Assembly (NCBI GenBank): GCA_016202545.1
Contig: JACQON010000013.1
Span: 23,750 to 87,749, forward strand
DNA: 64,000 nt
Direction: 5' to 3'
DNA from: Chloroflexota bacterium
GTDB taxonomy: Bacteria; Chloroflexota; Dehalococcoidia; Dehalococcoidales; JACQON01
Below are positions 8,073-16,617 of this stretch, one piece after another (the first letter of the stretch is position 1; each line of letters starts with the position of its first letter). The translations under genes and the position numbers were made by a program. The notes under the pieces were generated by a model that searched no databases, was not told the DNA's origin, and saw only the letters and a program-made list of their open reading frames with translations.

Positions 8073-8101
8073 TTGACTTTAGGGGCTGAACATGGTACAA
8101 A
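8073..8101 (+). promoter_or_regulatory. Putative promoter of the DctP gene
   Basis: TTGACT (8073-8078), a 17-base spacer and TACAAA (8096-8101) sit just before the Shine-Dalgarno of the binding-protein gene. The arrangement is divergent from the radical SAM promoter. Confidence 0.45.
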
Positions 8102-8130
8102 GGTGAATATTGCAACAGGAGGTAGGTAAT

Positions 8131-9222
8131 ATGAAAGGGAAACTGGTAATAGCCGGCTTGCTCGTATCACTGCTGACGCTGTCGCTCATGGCCTGCGCCA
8201 AGGCGCCGACGCCAGCCCCTACACCAGTTCCAACACCGGCCCCCACGCCAACACTGACACCACCTCCAGCACCAGTGGAGTGGAAGGGGTTAAGGCCATG
8301 GGCTTTGGAAACTGCTGATGTTTTCGTCTACAGGGAACTCATCAAGCGGGTCAATGAGCGTTCGGCAGGACGCCTGGTAATAAAGGACCTCGGCGGCTCC
8401 GAGGTAATCTCTTCAACGGCGCAATTCGCCCCTCTTAAGACAGGGTTAGTTGACCTGCTGCTCACCTCCACCGGTTACATAGCCGATAAATACCCCGAGG
8501 GCAACGCCATGATGTACGGATTCGGGGCTACCCCGGACAAGTTGCGCGCCGGCGGAGTATATGCCAAGCTCGACGAGATAGCGCTCAAGGAACACGGCGT
8601 GCGCCTCCTGGGCATCGGGGCCTGGTATAGCGCCCATGTATGGTTGACCAAGCCTATTAATGGACTTGCTGACCTGAAGACGATGAAAATGAGAAGCCAT
8701 CCTGCCTATGACCCGCTTCTCAAAGGGCTGGGCGTCCCCACCGTTACTATATCCTTCGGCGAGGTCTATACCGCCTTGGAGCGCGGGGTGATTGATGGCA
8801 TGGCATGGTCTGGAGGGATTAGCGAGTACGGCTTACAGAAGGTGTTAAAATACCGCATTGACCCGCCATTCTGGAGAGCTGGATGGGTTCCTATAATGGT
8901 GAATGCCAAGAGCCTGGATGCGCTGCCGGCAGACCTACAAAAGCTAGTCATTGATACCATGCTAGAGATTGAGAAGGACATTACTAAAACATTTGACGAC
9001 ATCTTCACCAAGATGGAAGCTCCGGCCCTCAAGGAGGCAGGTATACGGACGGCACAACTGAGCCAGGCCGACTGGCTGGAGACACAGCGCATCGCCTGGG
9101 AAAAGGGACTGCCAGAAACCTTGGCTAAGGTCAGCCCGGCGTACGGGCAGGAGCTGATAAAGCTGCTGAGCCGGTTCTACCCACCCAAGGAAGCCTATCC
9201 AGAGGTGCCGGTGCTCGACTGA
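8131..9222 (+). CDS. dctP: TRAP transporter substrate-binding lipoprotein, DctP family
   Basis: A 363-residue solute receptor that delivers an organic acid to the DctQM permease. The start at ATG 8131 follows AGGAGGTAGGTAAT; an upstream start at 8110 would place this site inside the gene. Residues 1-20 form a lipoprotein signal ending LSLMAC, so Cys20 is probably lipidated. A Pro/Thr-rich tether follows (APTPAPTPVPTPAPTPTL), then the DctP fold with motifs such as GLADLKTMKMRSHP and AWSGGISEYGLQKV, and the substrate-contacting region GEVYTALERGVIDG. The ligand cannot be told from sequence; C4-dicarboxylates and other carboxylates are typical. The permease genes follow after a hairpin. Confidence 0.92.
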   Translation: MKGKLVIAGLLVSLLTLSLMACAKAPTPAPTPVPTPAPTPTLTPPPAPVEWKGLRPWALETADVFVYRELIKRVNERSAGRLVIKDLGGSEVISSTAQFAPLKTGLVDLLLTSTGYIADKYPEGNAMMYGFGATPDKLRAGGVYAKLDEIALKEHGVRLLGIGAWYSAHVWLTKPINGLADLKTMKMRSHPAYDPLLKGLGVPTVTISFGEVYTALERGVIDGMAWSGGISEYGLQKVLKYRIDPPFWRAGWVPIMVNAKSLDALPADLQKLVIDTMLEIEKDITKTFDDIFTKMEAPALKEAGIRTAQLSQADWLETQRIAWEKGLPETLAKVSPAYGQELIKLLSRFYPPKEAYPEVPVLD

Positions 9223-9284
9223 TTCAGGTGCCGGAATACACCCTTTGCAGAAGCTCACGCCGTTTCAACGATAACGGGGCTGGT

Positions 9285-9319
9285 ATTATAGAGAGGGGGC
9301 TGCGCCCCCTCTCTATAAT
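9285..9319 (+). terminator. Perfect 16-bp hairpin between dctP and dctQ
   Basis: ATTATAGAGAGGGGGC (9285-9300) and its exact complement (9304-9319) enclose the loop TGC. No long T run follows on the plus strand. It may be a partial terminator or an mRNA-stabilising stem that lowers permease expression relative to the binding protein. The GC core resembles a palindrome at 14788-14810, so it may belong to a dispersed repeat family. Confidence 0.6.
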
Positions 9320-9431
9320 CCTATCGCTTTTCCTCCTCAGGAGAAGTGATAAATGGAATGAGGCCGCCAGCAAGCGCGTTGAAGCAGTAATAAACCTGGC
9401 AATATGCTAGGCCATCTTAAAGGCATTTGTT

Positions 9432-9917
9432 ATGTTAAGCCGCCTTTTCGACAGGGTCTTGTTTGCTTCGGCCGTGGTCGCTGCAGCTCTGGTCGTCTAC
9501 ATGGCAGTGACCACTGATTTCGATGTAATCATGCGGTACTTCTTCCGCCGGCCTACCCGGTGGGCGGTCGACTTCAGCGAATACGCCCTTCTCTATGTGA
9601 CCTTCCTGGGGGCCGCCTGGGTGCTGGCAAGGGAAGGACATGTCAAGATTGACATCGTGTTGAACGCGCTGTCATCGAGAAGCCAGCAGTTACTGAACAT
9701 CATCACCTCGTTGTTGGGGGCTGGAGCCTGTGGGATATTCTTCTGGCTCGGTCTGGAGGTAACCTGGGAGGTATACGAAGCCGGGGATATCCTGTGGAAA
9801 TCGACCATCATCCCCAAGTGGCCGGTCTGGATGGTGATGCCGGCTGGCAGCTTGCTGCTCACGATCCAGTTCCTCAGGCGGACATGGTACTACGTCCGCG
9901 GGCACGATATGCCCTGA
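9432..9917 (+). CDS. dctQ: TRAP transporter small permease DctQ
   Basis: A 161-residue four-helix membrane protein, the small subunit of a TRAP carrier. Hydrophobic segments lie near residues 10-30, 45-65, 85-110 and 128-148. The family motif region VIMRYFFRRPTRWAVDFSEY is clear, followed by GAAWVLAREGHVKIDI. The start ATG 9432 has only a weak Shine-Dalgarno; no better in-frame start is visible. It works with DctM (starting 80 bases downstream) and the DctP receptor encoded upstream. Confidence 0.9.
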   Translation: MLSRLFDRVLFASAVVAAALVVYMAVTTDFDVIMRYFFRRPTRWAVDFSEYALLYVTFLGAAWVLAREGHVKIDIVLNALSSRSQQLLNIITSLLGAGACGIFFWLGLEVTWEVYEAGDILWKSTIIPKWPVWMVMPAGSLLLTIQFLRRTWYYVRGHDMP

Positions 9918-9997
9918 GGCAATTCAGGTAAACCGGAGCGGTACTGGTGAGAGTCCGCCAGCGCCGGCATTTCGGGCAGAGGAGAGAAAACGTAGAC

Positions 9998-11308
9998 ATG
10001 GAGTGGTGGGCCATATTGCTCATCATCGCCGGCCTGTTGCTGGCCTTCTTTGCGTCCGGCATTCCGGTAGCGTTTGCTTTCCTCGGGCTCAACATCATCG
10101 GCTTCGCCGTCTGGGCGGGCGGCCTCAGGGGGCTGGAGCTCCTGGTGCCCAGCGCCTATGACAGCGTCGCCACCTTCACCTGGGTAGCCGTACCGCTATT
10201 CATCTTCATGGGCCAGATGCTGTTCCAGACCGGGCTGGGCAGATTGCTGATAGACCAGTCGGCAAAGTGGGTCGGCGGAATACCGGGTAGCCTGAGCCTG
10301 GTGGCCATTGGCTCTGGTACTTTGTTCGCCATGATGAGCGGTTCCGGCATAAGCGGGGTCGCTCTATTCGGGTCAACCCTGGCCCCGGAAATGAGTCTCA
10401 GGGGGTACAGCAAGCAGATGATTTATGGCCCTCTTCTGGCGGCTGGCGGACTGGCCGTGATTATCCCCCCGAGCACCTTAGCTGTAATCGTAGCTACTTT
10501 GTCTGTGCAGTCAGTAGGAGACCTCTTGATTGGCGGAGTCATCCCAGGGTTTATCCTGGCCGGTTTCTACGTGGCCTATATCCTGGTACGGGGACATCTC
10601 CAGCCACACCTATGCCCTACCTTTGCCCCACCCCACATCACCTGGGGTGACAGGATAAAGGCGCTGGCATTGATAGCTCCGCTCGGCAGCATTATCTTTT
10701 TGGTACTCGGACTCATCTTTCTGGGCGTAGCCACCCCTTCTGAAGCGGCAGCGCTGGGAGCCACAGGCACCCTCGTCCTGGCGGCGGCCTACCGCCGATT
10801 GACCTGGCAAGCGATAAAAGAGACGCTGTGGGCCACGACTACGGTGACGGTTATGGTCTTCGTGATTCTGCTGTCAGCCACCGCCTTTGGCCAGCTACTG
10901 GCCTACACAGGCGTATCGCGGGAGCTTAGCACCCTGGTCACCAGCCTGCCCGTCCCGCCTATTGTCATCATTATCGCTATACAGATAACACTGGTCATCA
11001 TGGGGATGTTTATGGAATCCGTGCCCATGGTGATGATAACCATTCCTATTTTCTTTCCTATAGTCCGGGCGCTGGGGTTTGACCCGGTATGGTTCGGCGT
11101 CCTGATGGTAGTCAATATGGAGCTGGCAGCTATGTCGCCTCCCTTCGGGCTGTACCTGTTCACGCTGAAGGGAGTCCTCCCAGATGCCACCATGGCCGAT
11201 ATCTACCGGGCGGTTGTCCCCATGTGCCTGATAGTCCTGGTACTGGTCATCGCCCTGCTTATCTTTCCGTCGCTGGTCACCTGGCTGCCCGGGCTGATGC
11301 TGAAATAG
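9998..11308 (+). CDS. dctM: TRAP transporter large permease DctM
   Basis: The 436-residue ion-coupled transport subunit, with about twelve hydrophobic segments over its whole length. Family landmarks include PVAFAFLGLNIIGF, VAVPLFIFMGQML, the serine-rich segment ATMSGSG-like (FAMMSGSGISGVALFGS), IPPSTLAVIV and ATPSEAAALGA. ATG 9998 (MEWWAILLII) has GGAGAG at 9981-9986 and matches the usual family N-terminus; a GTG at 9947 would add 17 basic residues that do not look like DctM. It is the last gene of the operon. Confidence 0.92.
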   Translation: MEWWAILLIIAGLLLAFFASGIPVAFAFLGLNIIGFAVWAGGLRGLELLVPSAYDSVATFTWVAVPLFIFMGQMLFQTGLGRLLIDQSAKWVGGIPGSLSLVAIGSGTLFAMMSGSGISGVALFGSTLAPEMSLRGYSKQMIYGPLLAAGGLAVIIPPSTLAVIVATLSVQSVGDLLIGGVIPGFILAGFYVAYILVRGHLQPHLCPTFAPPHITWGDRIKALALIAPLGSIIFLVLGLIFLGVATPSEAAALGATGTLVLAAAYRRLTWQAIKETLWATTTVTVMVFVILLSATAFGQLLAYTGVSRELSTLVTSLPVPPIVIIIAIQITLVIMGMFMESVPMVMITIPIFFPIVRALGFDPVWFGVLMVVNMELAAMSPPFGLYLFTLKGVLPDATMADIYRAVVPMCLIVLVLVIALLIFPSLVTWLPGLMLK

Positions 11309-11377
11309 TAGCATTGAGGCGATACCTGAATACCCCCGGCACCATTACAGGAAACAAAATCCTGAGTGAAAGCAGGC

Positions 11378-13258
11378 TTACTGCGCCCTAGATATACGGC
11401 GGCAATCAGGGCACCTGCCTGGAGGCGTCCAGTCGGGGTCGATAGAGGGGAAGACTCCCATCTGATGCAACAGGATGACCAAGACGCAGGGAGGAAGCCC
11501 GACCACATTCAGATAACATCCGACCACATCAACTACGGGATGGAAATCGGCGTCCTGGATGCCGTAGGCCCCTGCCTTGTCCCACGGGCTGCCTGAGGCG
11601 ATATAGTCCGCAATCTCCTCATCGCTGTACTGGCGCATACGCACCCGGCTAACGCGGTAGCCGGTAAGCTCCTCTCCGGTGGCGGCGTTTACCAGGGCCA
11701 GCCCGGTAACCACGCGGTGCTCCTTGCCCCTCAGCCGGCGCAGAACATCAAAGGCTTCCTCCTCCGAGGAAGGCTTCCCCAGTAGCTCGTCTCCGTCAGC
11801 CACGATAGTATCGGCGCCTATCACCATGCCCCGATGCAGCCCACCAGCCGCCGCCCTGGCTTTATGCCGGGCCCGCTCCTGTGCGATGGCCGCCGGGTCG
11901 CCGGAAGCAGGCAGGGGTTCTTCCACTTCAGACGGCACCACCTGGAAGCTAAGCCCGAGCGTGGCCATAATCTCCCGCCGCCTGGGTGATTGCGATGCCA
12001 GGAAAAGCCGCTGGCGCGCCCGGAAGGACTGCTCCCTCTCCGTGCTATATACAAGGGCGGCCACGCATTCCACGTGATGGGTCTGGGGGAAAAGGTCAAC
12101 CGGCGTCACCTCTTCCAGAACGAACGGGCCATGGCACAGCACCTTCAGGTCACGGGCCAGGGTATTCGGGTCGCAAGAGACATAGGCTATCCGCCGCGGC
12201 GGGTGCATGAGTAGTGCCTGGAGAGCCTGCGGCTGGCATCCGGAACGCGGCGGGTCGAGGACCAGGGCATCCGGCGGCCGGGTCAGGGAACCGAGCAGTT
12301 TCTCCGCCTCTCCGTGGACTATCTTCACATCAGTTAGCCCCTGCACGTTGACCTCGGCGTCCTCGATGGCTGAAGCAGATACCTCGATGGCCAGCACGTT
12401 TCGGGCGTAGGCGGATAGCAGGACGCTGAAGGTGCCCACGCCAGCATAGGCATCTACCAATAGCTCCTCCCCGGTCAGGGCGAGGCACTGGCGTACTACC
12501 TCCGCCATCCGCTCTGCCTGGGCCGTATTCACCTGGAAGAAGGACGGCGACGAGATGCGGAAGCGCTTGCCCCACAGGGCTTCGTGATAGTATCCTTGCC
12601 CTGACGCCAGGGCCACTCCGGCTGACTTAAGGGCAGGCTGAATCAGCCAATCGCCGGTATTCGTCCCGTAGCGGATGGAGAGCTGCGTGGTCTCACCGCA
12701 ATGCCCCTGTAGCCGGGAGAGGGCCTGGTTTATCCACGGGTGCATGAGCAAGCACCGGTCAATGCGGACAAAGCGGCGGGTCTGGCGGTTAACGAAACCC
12801 AGGCTGCCTTCAGGGCCTACGGTGAAGCGGGCATGGTTGCGGTAGCCGAACACCTGGGACGCTGGCACCGCCGCTGCCACCGGCGCATCCGCCATGCCGC
12901 CTTCTCTTGCCAGGGCCTGCCGGACTACTTCCCGCTTCAGCTCCAGTTGCCGCCGGTAGCTTATATGCTGCCACTGACAGCCGGTGCACGGGCCGAAATA
13001 AGGGCAGGGCGCTTCCACCCGGTGGGGAGAGCCGACCGTAGCCGTCACCACCCGCGCCGCAATGTGTCCCCGGTGCCGCCGCACTATCTCGGCCAGCACC
13101 TCCTCCCCGGGGATGCCCCCGAACACAAACGCCTCCTGGCCATCATACCGGGCCAGGGCTTCGCCAAGCTGCCCCATGCCGGTGAGCTTCAAACAAAGCT
13201 CCAGTTTCCCCTCGGAATCGCCCATGGTGAGGCCCTCCCCGGTTTCCTCCACAGTCAT
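11378..13258 (-). CDS. Fusion: RlmD/TrmA-family RNA m5U methyltransferase with C-terminal Maf nucleotide pyrophosphatase
   Basis: A 626-residue two-enzyme protein. Residues 1-410 are a TrmA/RlmD-type RNA (uracil-5-) methyltransferase: TRAM-like N-terminus, [4Fe-4S] cysteines C85, C91, C94 and C169, SAM motif VDAYAGVGTF (268-277), DPPRSG (335-340) and catalytic Cys362 in YVSCDPNTLARDL. From residue 417 (codon at about 12010) a complete Maf domain begins: LASQSPRRREIM, GADTIVADGDELLGKP, SPWDKAGAYGIQD. Maf proteins hydrolyse non-canonical nucleoside triphosphates such as dTTP, UTP or modified forms. There is no stop or frameshift between the parts. The tail ends with a CPDC motif. The start at 13258 overlaps the MFS stop (ATGA), but ATG 13225 has the better Shine-Dalgarno (GGGGAGGG), so the first 11 residues are uncertain. 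Confidence 0.9.
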   Translation of the reverse strand: MTVEETGEGLTMGDSEGKLELCLKLTGMGQLGEALARYDGQEAFVFGGIPGEEVLAEIVRRHRGHIAARVVTATVGSPHRVEAPCPYFGPCTGCQWQHISYRRQLELKREVVRQALAREGGMADAPVAAAVPASQVFGYRNHARFTVGPEGSLGFVNRQTRRFVRIDRCLLMHPWINQALSRLQGHCGETTQLSIRYGTNTGDWLIQPALKSAGVALASGQGYYHEALWGKRFRISSPSFFQVNTAQAERMAEVVRQCLALTGEELLVDAYAGVGTFSVLLSAYARNVLAIEVSASAIEDAEVNVQGLTDVKIVHGEAEKLLGSLTRPPDALVLDPPRSGCQPQALQALLMHPPRRIAYVSCDPNTLARDLKVLCHGPFVLEEVTPVDLFPQTHHVECVAALVYSTEREQSFRARQRLFLASQSPRRREIMATLGLSFQVVPSEVEEPLPASGDPAAIAQERARHKARAAAGGLHRGMVIGADTIVADGDELLGKPSSEEEAFDVLRRLRGKEHRVVTGLALVNAATGEELTGYRVSRVRMRQYSDEEIADYIASGSPWDKAGAYGIQDADFHPVVDVVGCYLNVVGLPPCVLVILLHQMGVFPSIDPDWTPPGRCPDCRRISRAQ

Positions 13259-14613
13259 GCCTGCCTGCGGGCCGAACCGCCCTTCGGCGGGCAGGCCTGG
13301 GCTGACTTACGAATCGGCCTCAGAAGCAGGGCCAGGATAACGCTCATGGCGCTGATTACCGCGGTAATTACGAACATAAGCTGATAACCGCTGGTGACAT
13401 CGAATATGTAGCCGGCCAGGGCCGGGCCGACAGATTCGCCCACCAGGCCGATAAAGGTGGCGAACCCCAGGATGGCACCGTGCGCCTTCAGGCCGAATAT
13501 TTCTGCCACCGTCAGCGTCCCCAACGCCCACAGGCCGCCGTAGGCAAAGCCGAAAAGAACGCCGAACAAGTAAAACATCCAGGCGCTATCAGCCACCAGC
13601 AGCCACAGCGAAGCCATGACCACCAGGGTGCCGACAATGGCCAGGGCTACCCTGGCGCCAATCCTATCAACTGCGCTGCCCATGGTTATCCCGCCCACGA
13701 TGCCGAGCATGCCGACGACTATCAGTATCCTGGCAGCGCTAGCCGCCGGGACTCCCACCCCGGTAGCATGGATGACAACGTGCACCAGGGTGGAGGAGTA
13801 GGACATGAACAGAGAGACAAGCACGGCGATGAACATCCATAGCTGCCTGGTGCGGACTGCTTCCGGAAAAGAAAGGCCGCTAAGCTGCAAACTCACGTTT
13901 TCTTCTTTTACCTCACTCCCGCCGTAAGGCGATAGCCCCATCTGTCCCGGGTCACGCCTCAGAAGCTGGGCGAGCACCACTACCAGCACCACGGTGATGA
14001 CGCCGATAATGACATACGAGTTACGCCAGCCATAGGCGGACAGAAGCCACATGGCTGGTGCGGGTATGACCACCAGGCCCATGCTGGAGCCGGCGCTGAC
14101 GATGCCCACCGCCAGCCCTCTCCTCCTGGCAAACCACCTGGCAACTGTGGAGTTGACCGCAATATAGCCGCTCATGCCTATGCCCAGCAGCACCCCGTAA
14201 AAGAGATATAGCTGCCAGATAGCGGCAATCTGTGCCGTCAGTACGTAGCCCAGGCCAAGGGCAAGGCCGCAGATGGTAGCGATTATCCTCGGGCCAACCC
14301 GGTCGTTCAGCCGCCCCATGACCGCACATACCGGCGCGGTGACCAGGAGATAGAGGGAGAAGGCGCCTGAGGTAGCCGCCCGCGTCCAGTCGAATTCGGA
14401 CAGCATCGCCTCGAAGAAGACGGGAAAGGTGCCCCACATGCCCCAGGCCAGCAGTTGAAAAAGAAAGGCCGCCAAAACTATGACATAGCCATAGAAAAAC
14501 CTGGGCCTGGATTCAATCAGAGGAACACCTCGCTGGCGCTTCAAAATAGGCTCCGCCTGCGGCTCTGTCAAAGGCACAAAGCCGCGGCTATCCCATGGTA
14601 AATGGTGGCGCAC
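13255..14613 (-). CDS. MFS transporter, oxalate/formate or monocarboxylate type
   Basis: A 452-residue carrier with about twelve membrane segments. It has the typical MCT/OxlT N-terminus FFYGYVIVLAAFLFQ, the loop motif GRLNDRVGPR after helix 2 (residues about 100-110) and RWFARRRGLAVGIVSAG after helix 4, and a basic C-terminus. The start is probably GTG 14613 without a good Shine-Dalgarno; the cytosolic N-tail of about 38 residues before the first helix is uncertain. It is co-transcribed with the RlmD-Maf gene through a four-base overlap. It resembles the second carrier at 61128 in its FFYGYV start, suggesting two paralogous monocarboxylate carriers. The substrate is unknown. Confidence 0.85.
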   Translation of the reverse strand: MRHHLPWDSRGFVPLTEPQAEPILKRQRGVPLIESRPRFFYGYVIVLAAFLFQLLAWGMWGTFPVFFEAMLSEFDWTRAATSGAFSLYLLVTAPVCAVMGRLNDRVGPRIIATICGLALGLGYVLTAQIAAIWQLYLFYGVLLGIGMSGYIAVNSTVARWFARRRGLAVGIVSAGSSMGLVVIPAPAMWLLSAYGWRNSYVIIGVITVVLVVVLAQLLRRDPGQMGLSPYGGSEVKEENVSLQLSGLSFPEAVRTRQLWMFIAVLVSLFMSYSSTLVHVVIHATGVGVPAASAARILIVVGMLGIVGGITMGSAVDRIGARVALAIVGTLVVMASLWLLVADSAWMFYLFGVLFGFAYGGLWALGTLTVAEIFGLKAHGAILGFATFIGLVGESVGPALAGYIFDVTSGYQLMFVITAVISAMSVILALLLRPIRKSAQACPPKGGSARRQA

Positions 14614-14740
14614 AATAAATCAAATCAAGCCTGGGCTACCAAGGGTGTTTAATAGATATATGACGGATAACTACATGTGTCATTGCTACGAAAATACGCG
14701 TTCCGCGTGCTTAGACATTATCGGCTGACTTCAGGTGGGC

Positions 14741-14990
14741 GCCCATCTCCCTACCCTCTTCCCAGTGGGAAGAGGGAGTTAAGTAAAAGAGAGGGGCTTC
14801 GCCCCTCTCTAAATCTCTTCCCCTTCTCCTGAGCAGGAGAAGGGGTTCACCCTGAAGGCTCACCCTGAAGGGGATAAAGGGGATGATGTCGGTACGAATG
14901 CGGGAAAACCCTATTTTCATCCTTTGTGGTGCTGGTTGTCCAGCATGACAGATTACGAGCGTAGCGAAGCAATGATAGAGTAAATGACAG
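14741..14990. repeat. Cluster of intergenic palindromes and repeat units
   Basis: This lies in the 485-base gap 14614-15098, which has no gene. It holds the stem CCCTCTTCC-CAGT-GGAAGAGGG (about 14754-14776), the 10-bp stem AGAGAGGGGC/GCCCCTCTCT (14788-14810), another stem near 14821-14845 (CCCCTTCTCCT with AGGAGAAGGGG), two CACCCTGAAGG units (about 14848-14872), and near 14946-14975 the word CGAGCGTAGCGAAGCAAT, which recurs in the repeat at 28907. It looks like a landing site for several small repeat families. Confidence 0.55.
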
Positions 14991-15098
14991 AGTGTTGATA
15001 AGCAATCTCGACCACTCATTGAATTTTTCACCTTTAAGCTGGCCCAGCCATGCCGGCAAATATGCTAAAATAGAGGCCTGGACAGGAGGTAAGCTGCC

Positions 15099-15764
15099 AT
15101 GAAGGAAGAGCAGACTGAAACGTTTAGGCACCGCCTGATACGGACAACGAGAAGGCATTTCCTGGCCGGAATCCTGGTGGCTGTACCGTTAGGTGCAGCT
15201 ATTGCCATCCTGGTCTGGCTTTTCACCACTATTGACAACCTCCTCCAGCCGGCGATTCAAGCTGTCCTGGGGCGCAAGATAATCGGGCTGGGATTTGTCG
15301 TTACCGCAGCACTGGTCTACCTGATAGGCGTCATCGCTGACAACTACTTTGGCCGCAGGATTCTCCGTTTCCTCGAATCGCTGGCGGGCAGTATACCAGT
15401 GTTCCGGCAGCTCTATTTCAGCTTCAAGCAGGTGATGGAGAAACTATCTGGCGGCGGACTGGGAAAAGCTGCCTTCAGAGAGGTAGTGCTGGTGGAGTTT
15501 CCCAGGCAGGGGATGAGGGCTCTGGCCTTTGTCACCAATGAGCTTATCGATGAGTCAGGGAAGAAGGTGTTCGCCATCTATGTGCCCACGGCACCACTGC
15601 CCACGTCAGGTTTCTTTGGGATGGTCAGCGAGGACATGATTACCCGTACCAGCCTGTCAGTCGACGAAGCCATGAGGATGGTCATATCCAGCGGTATGGT
15701 ATCGCCCGCTAAAATAGAGGCCAGGGAGAAGCCAGAGTCCCAACCGCCAGCCGCTCCAGGCTGA
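15099..15764 (+). CDS. DUF502 family membrane protein
   Basis: A 221-residue protein of the DUF502 family, whose function is not established. It has two membrane segments (about residues 22-45 and 60-82), then the conserved stretch LESLAGSIPVFRQLYFSFKQV, a soluble beta-rich domain (VVLVEFPRQGMRALAFVT) and the family end motif VYVPTAPLPTSGFF-like with SVDEAMRMVISSGMV. The start is ATG 15099 after AGGAGGT. It stands alone and converges on the ccm operon, with its stop 10 bases from the response-regulator stop. Confidence 0.9.
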   Translation: MKEEQTETFRHRLIRTTRRHFLAGILVAVPLGAAIAILVWLFTTIDNLLQPAIQAVLGRKIIGLGFVVTAALVYLIGVIADNYFGRRILRFLESLAGSIPVFRQLYFSFKQVMEKLSGGGLGKAAFREVVLVEFPRQGMRALAFVTNELIDESGKKVFAIYVPTAPLPTSGFFGMVSEDMITRTSLSVDEAMRMVISSGMVSPAKIEAREKPESQPPAAPG

Positions 15765-15774
15765 CACGCTTCGG

Positions 15775-16422
15775 CTACGTGTCTATGCTGACCATCCCTT
15801 TGCGCATGGCGTACTTGATAAGCTCGGTGCGGTTGTGGATGTCCAGCTTCTCCATTATCTTTGTCCGGTGGCCCAGCACCGTCTTCAAGCTGATAAAGAG
15901 CATATCGGCAATTTCCTGGCTGGTATGACCCTCTGCAATCAGCTTGAGTATCTCCCTTTCCCTATCGGTCATGCGGTCGAAGGGCTCCTCCTTGACCTGG
16001 CGCAGGTAGTCCTCAATCAGTATGGTGGTTGCAGAGGGGTAGAGAAAAGAGTCGCCGCGGTATACCGAGCGTATGGCTGTCATCAGTTCCGAGCCCAATG
16101 CTCTCTTGGGTATATAGCCGGCAGCGCCGGCCTTGACCGCCGATAGTACGTACTCCCTGCTATCGTGCTGGGTCAGCACCAGTACCTTAATTTCCGGGTT
16201 TTTCTTGGTGATGCGGCGGGTAGCTTCCAGACCATCTATCCCGGGCATGGCTATATCCATGACTATGACATCAGGGGTAAGCTCTCGCGCTTTCTCGATG
16301 GCCTCTTTCCCCTCTGATGCCTCGCCGGCTATCTCAATGTCCTCACAGACGGCAACCAAAGCGCGAATGCCGTCCCGCATCAGAGCATGGTCATCCACTA
16401 CCAGCACCCTTATCTTATCCAT
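15775..16422 (-). CDS. NarL/LuxR-family response regulator
   Basis: A 215-residue two-domain regulator. Residues 1-120 form a receiver domain (VLVVDDHALMRDG, acidic pocket; phospho-acceptor Asp in VIVMDIAMPG; the switch Lys in PKRALGSE). Residues about 145-210 form a LuxR-type helix-turn-helix (TDREREILKLIAEGHTSQEI). ATG 16422 follows GAGGTG at normal spacing; a GTG at 16434 would swallow that site. The gene starts 17 bases after ccmD stops, so it is probably the last gene of the cytochrome maturation operon. No histidine kinase is present in the window, so the partner sensor is unknown. Confidence 0.9.
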   Translation of the reverse strand: MDKIRVLVVDDHALMRDGIRALVAVCEDIEIAGEASEGKEAIEKARELTPDVIVMDIAMPGIDGLEATRRITKKNPEIKVLVLTQHDSREYVLSAVKAGAAGYIPKRALGSELMTAIRSVYRGDSFLYPSATTILIEDYLRQVKEEPFDRMTDREREILKLIAEGHTSQEIADMLFISLKTVLGHRTKIMEKLDIHNRTELIKYAMRKGMVSIDT

Positions 16423-16439
16423 GGGGCACCTCACAATTC

Positions 16440-16586
16440 CTAGACCTTTCTTGCCTTGAGCGCCTCCTTGAGCGATTCTATCTGCCGTCGCAGCTCCCTC
16501 TGCCTTCCCAGCAGGAGGAGCACATAGCCGAACACCGCCGCCCAGACAGCGGCAAAGGCAGCCAGCATGTAGGGTGCATTTTCCAT
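16440..16586 (-). CDS. ccmD: CcmD-like small membrane protein
   Basis: A 48-residue protein, MENAPYMLAAFAAVWAAVFG, with one membrane helix (about residues 7-27) and a charged helical tail (GRQRELRRQIESLKEAL). This is the CcmD/CcoQ-like pattern: a short protein that associates with CcmABC and helps release holo-CcmE. The ATG at 16586 is preceded by AAGGAGATGAAG; an ATG six bases earlier sits too close to that site. It lies between ccmC and the response regulator, the normal place of ccmD. Confidence 0.85.
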   Translation of the reverse strand: MENAPYMLAAFAAVWAAVFGYVLLLLGRQRELRRQIESLKEALKARKV

Positions 16587-16617
16587 CTTCATCTCCTTAA
16601 CTATCTGAATTATAAAC

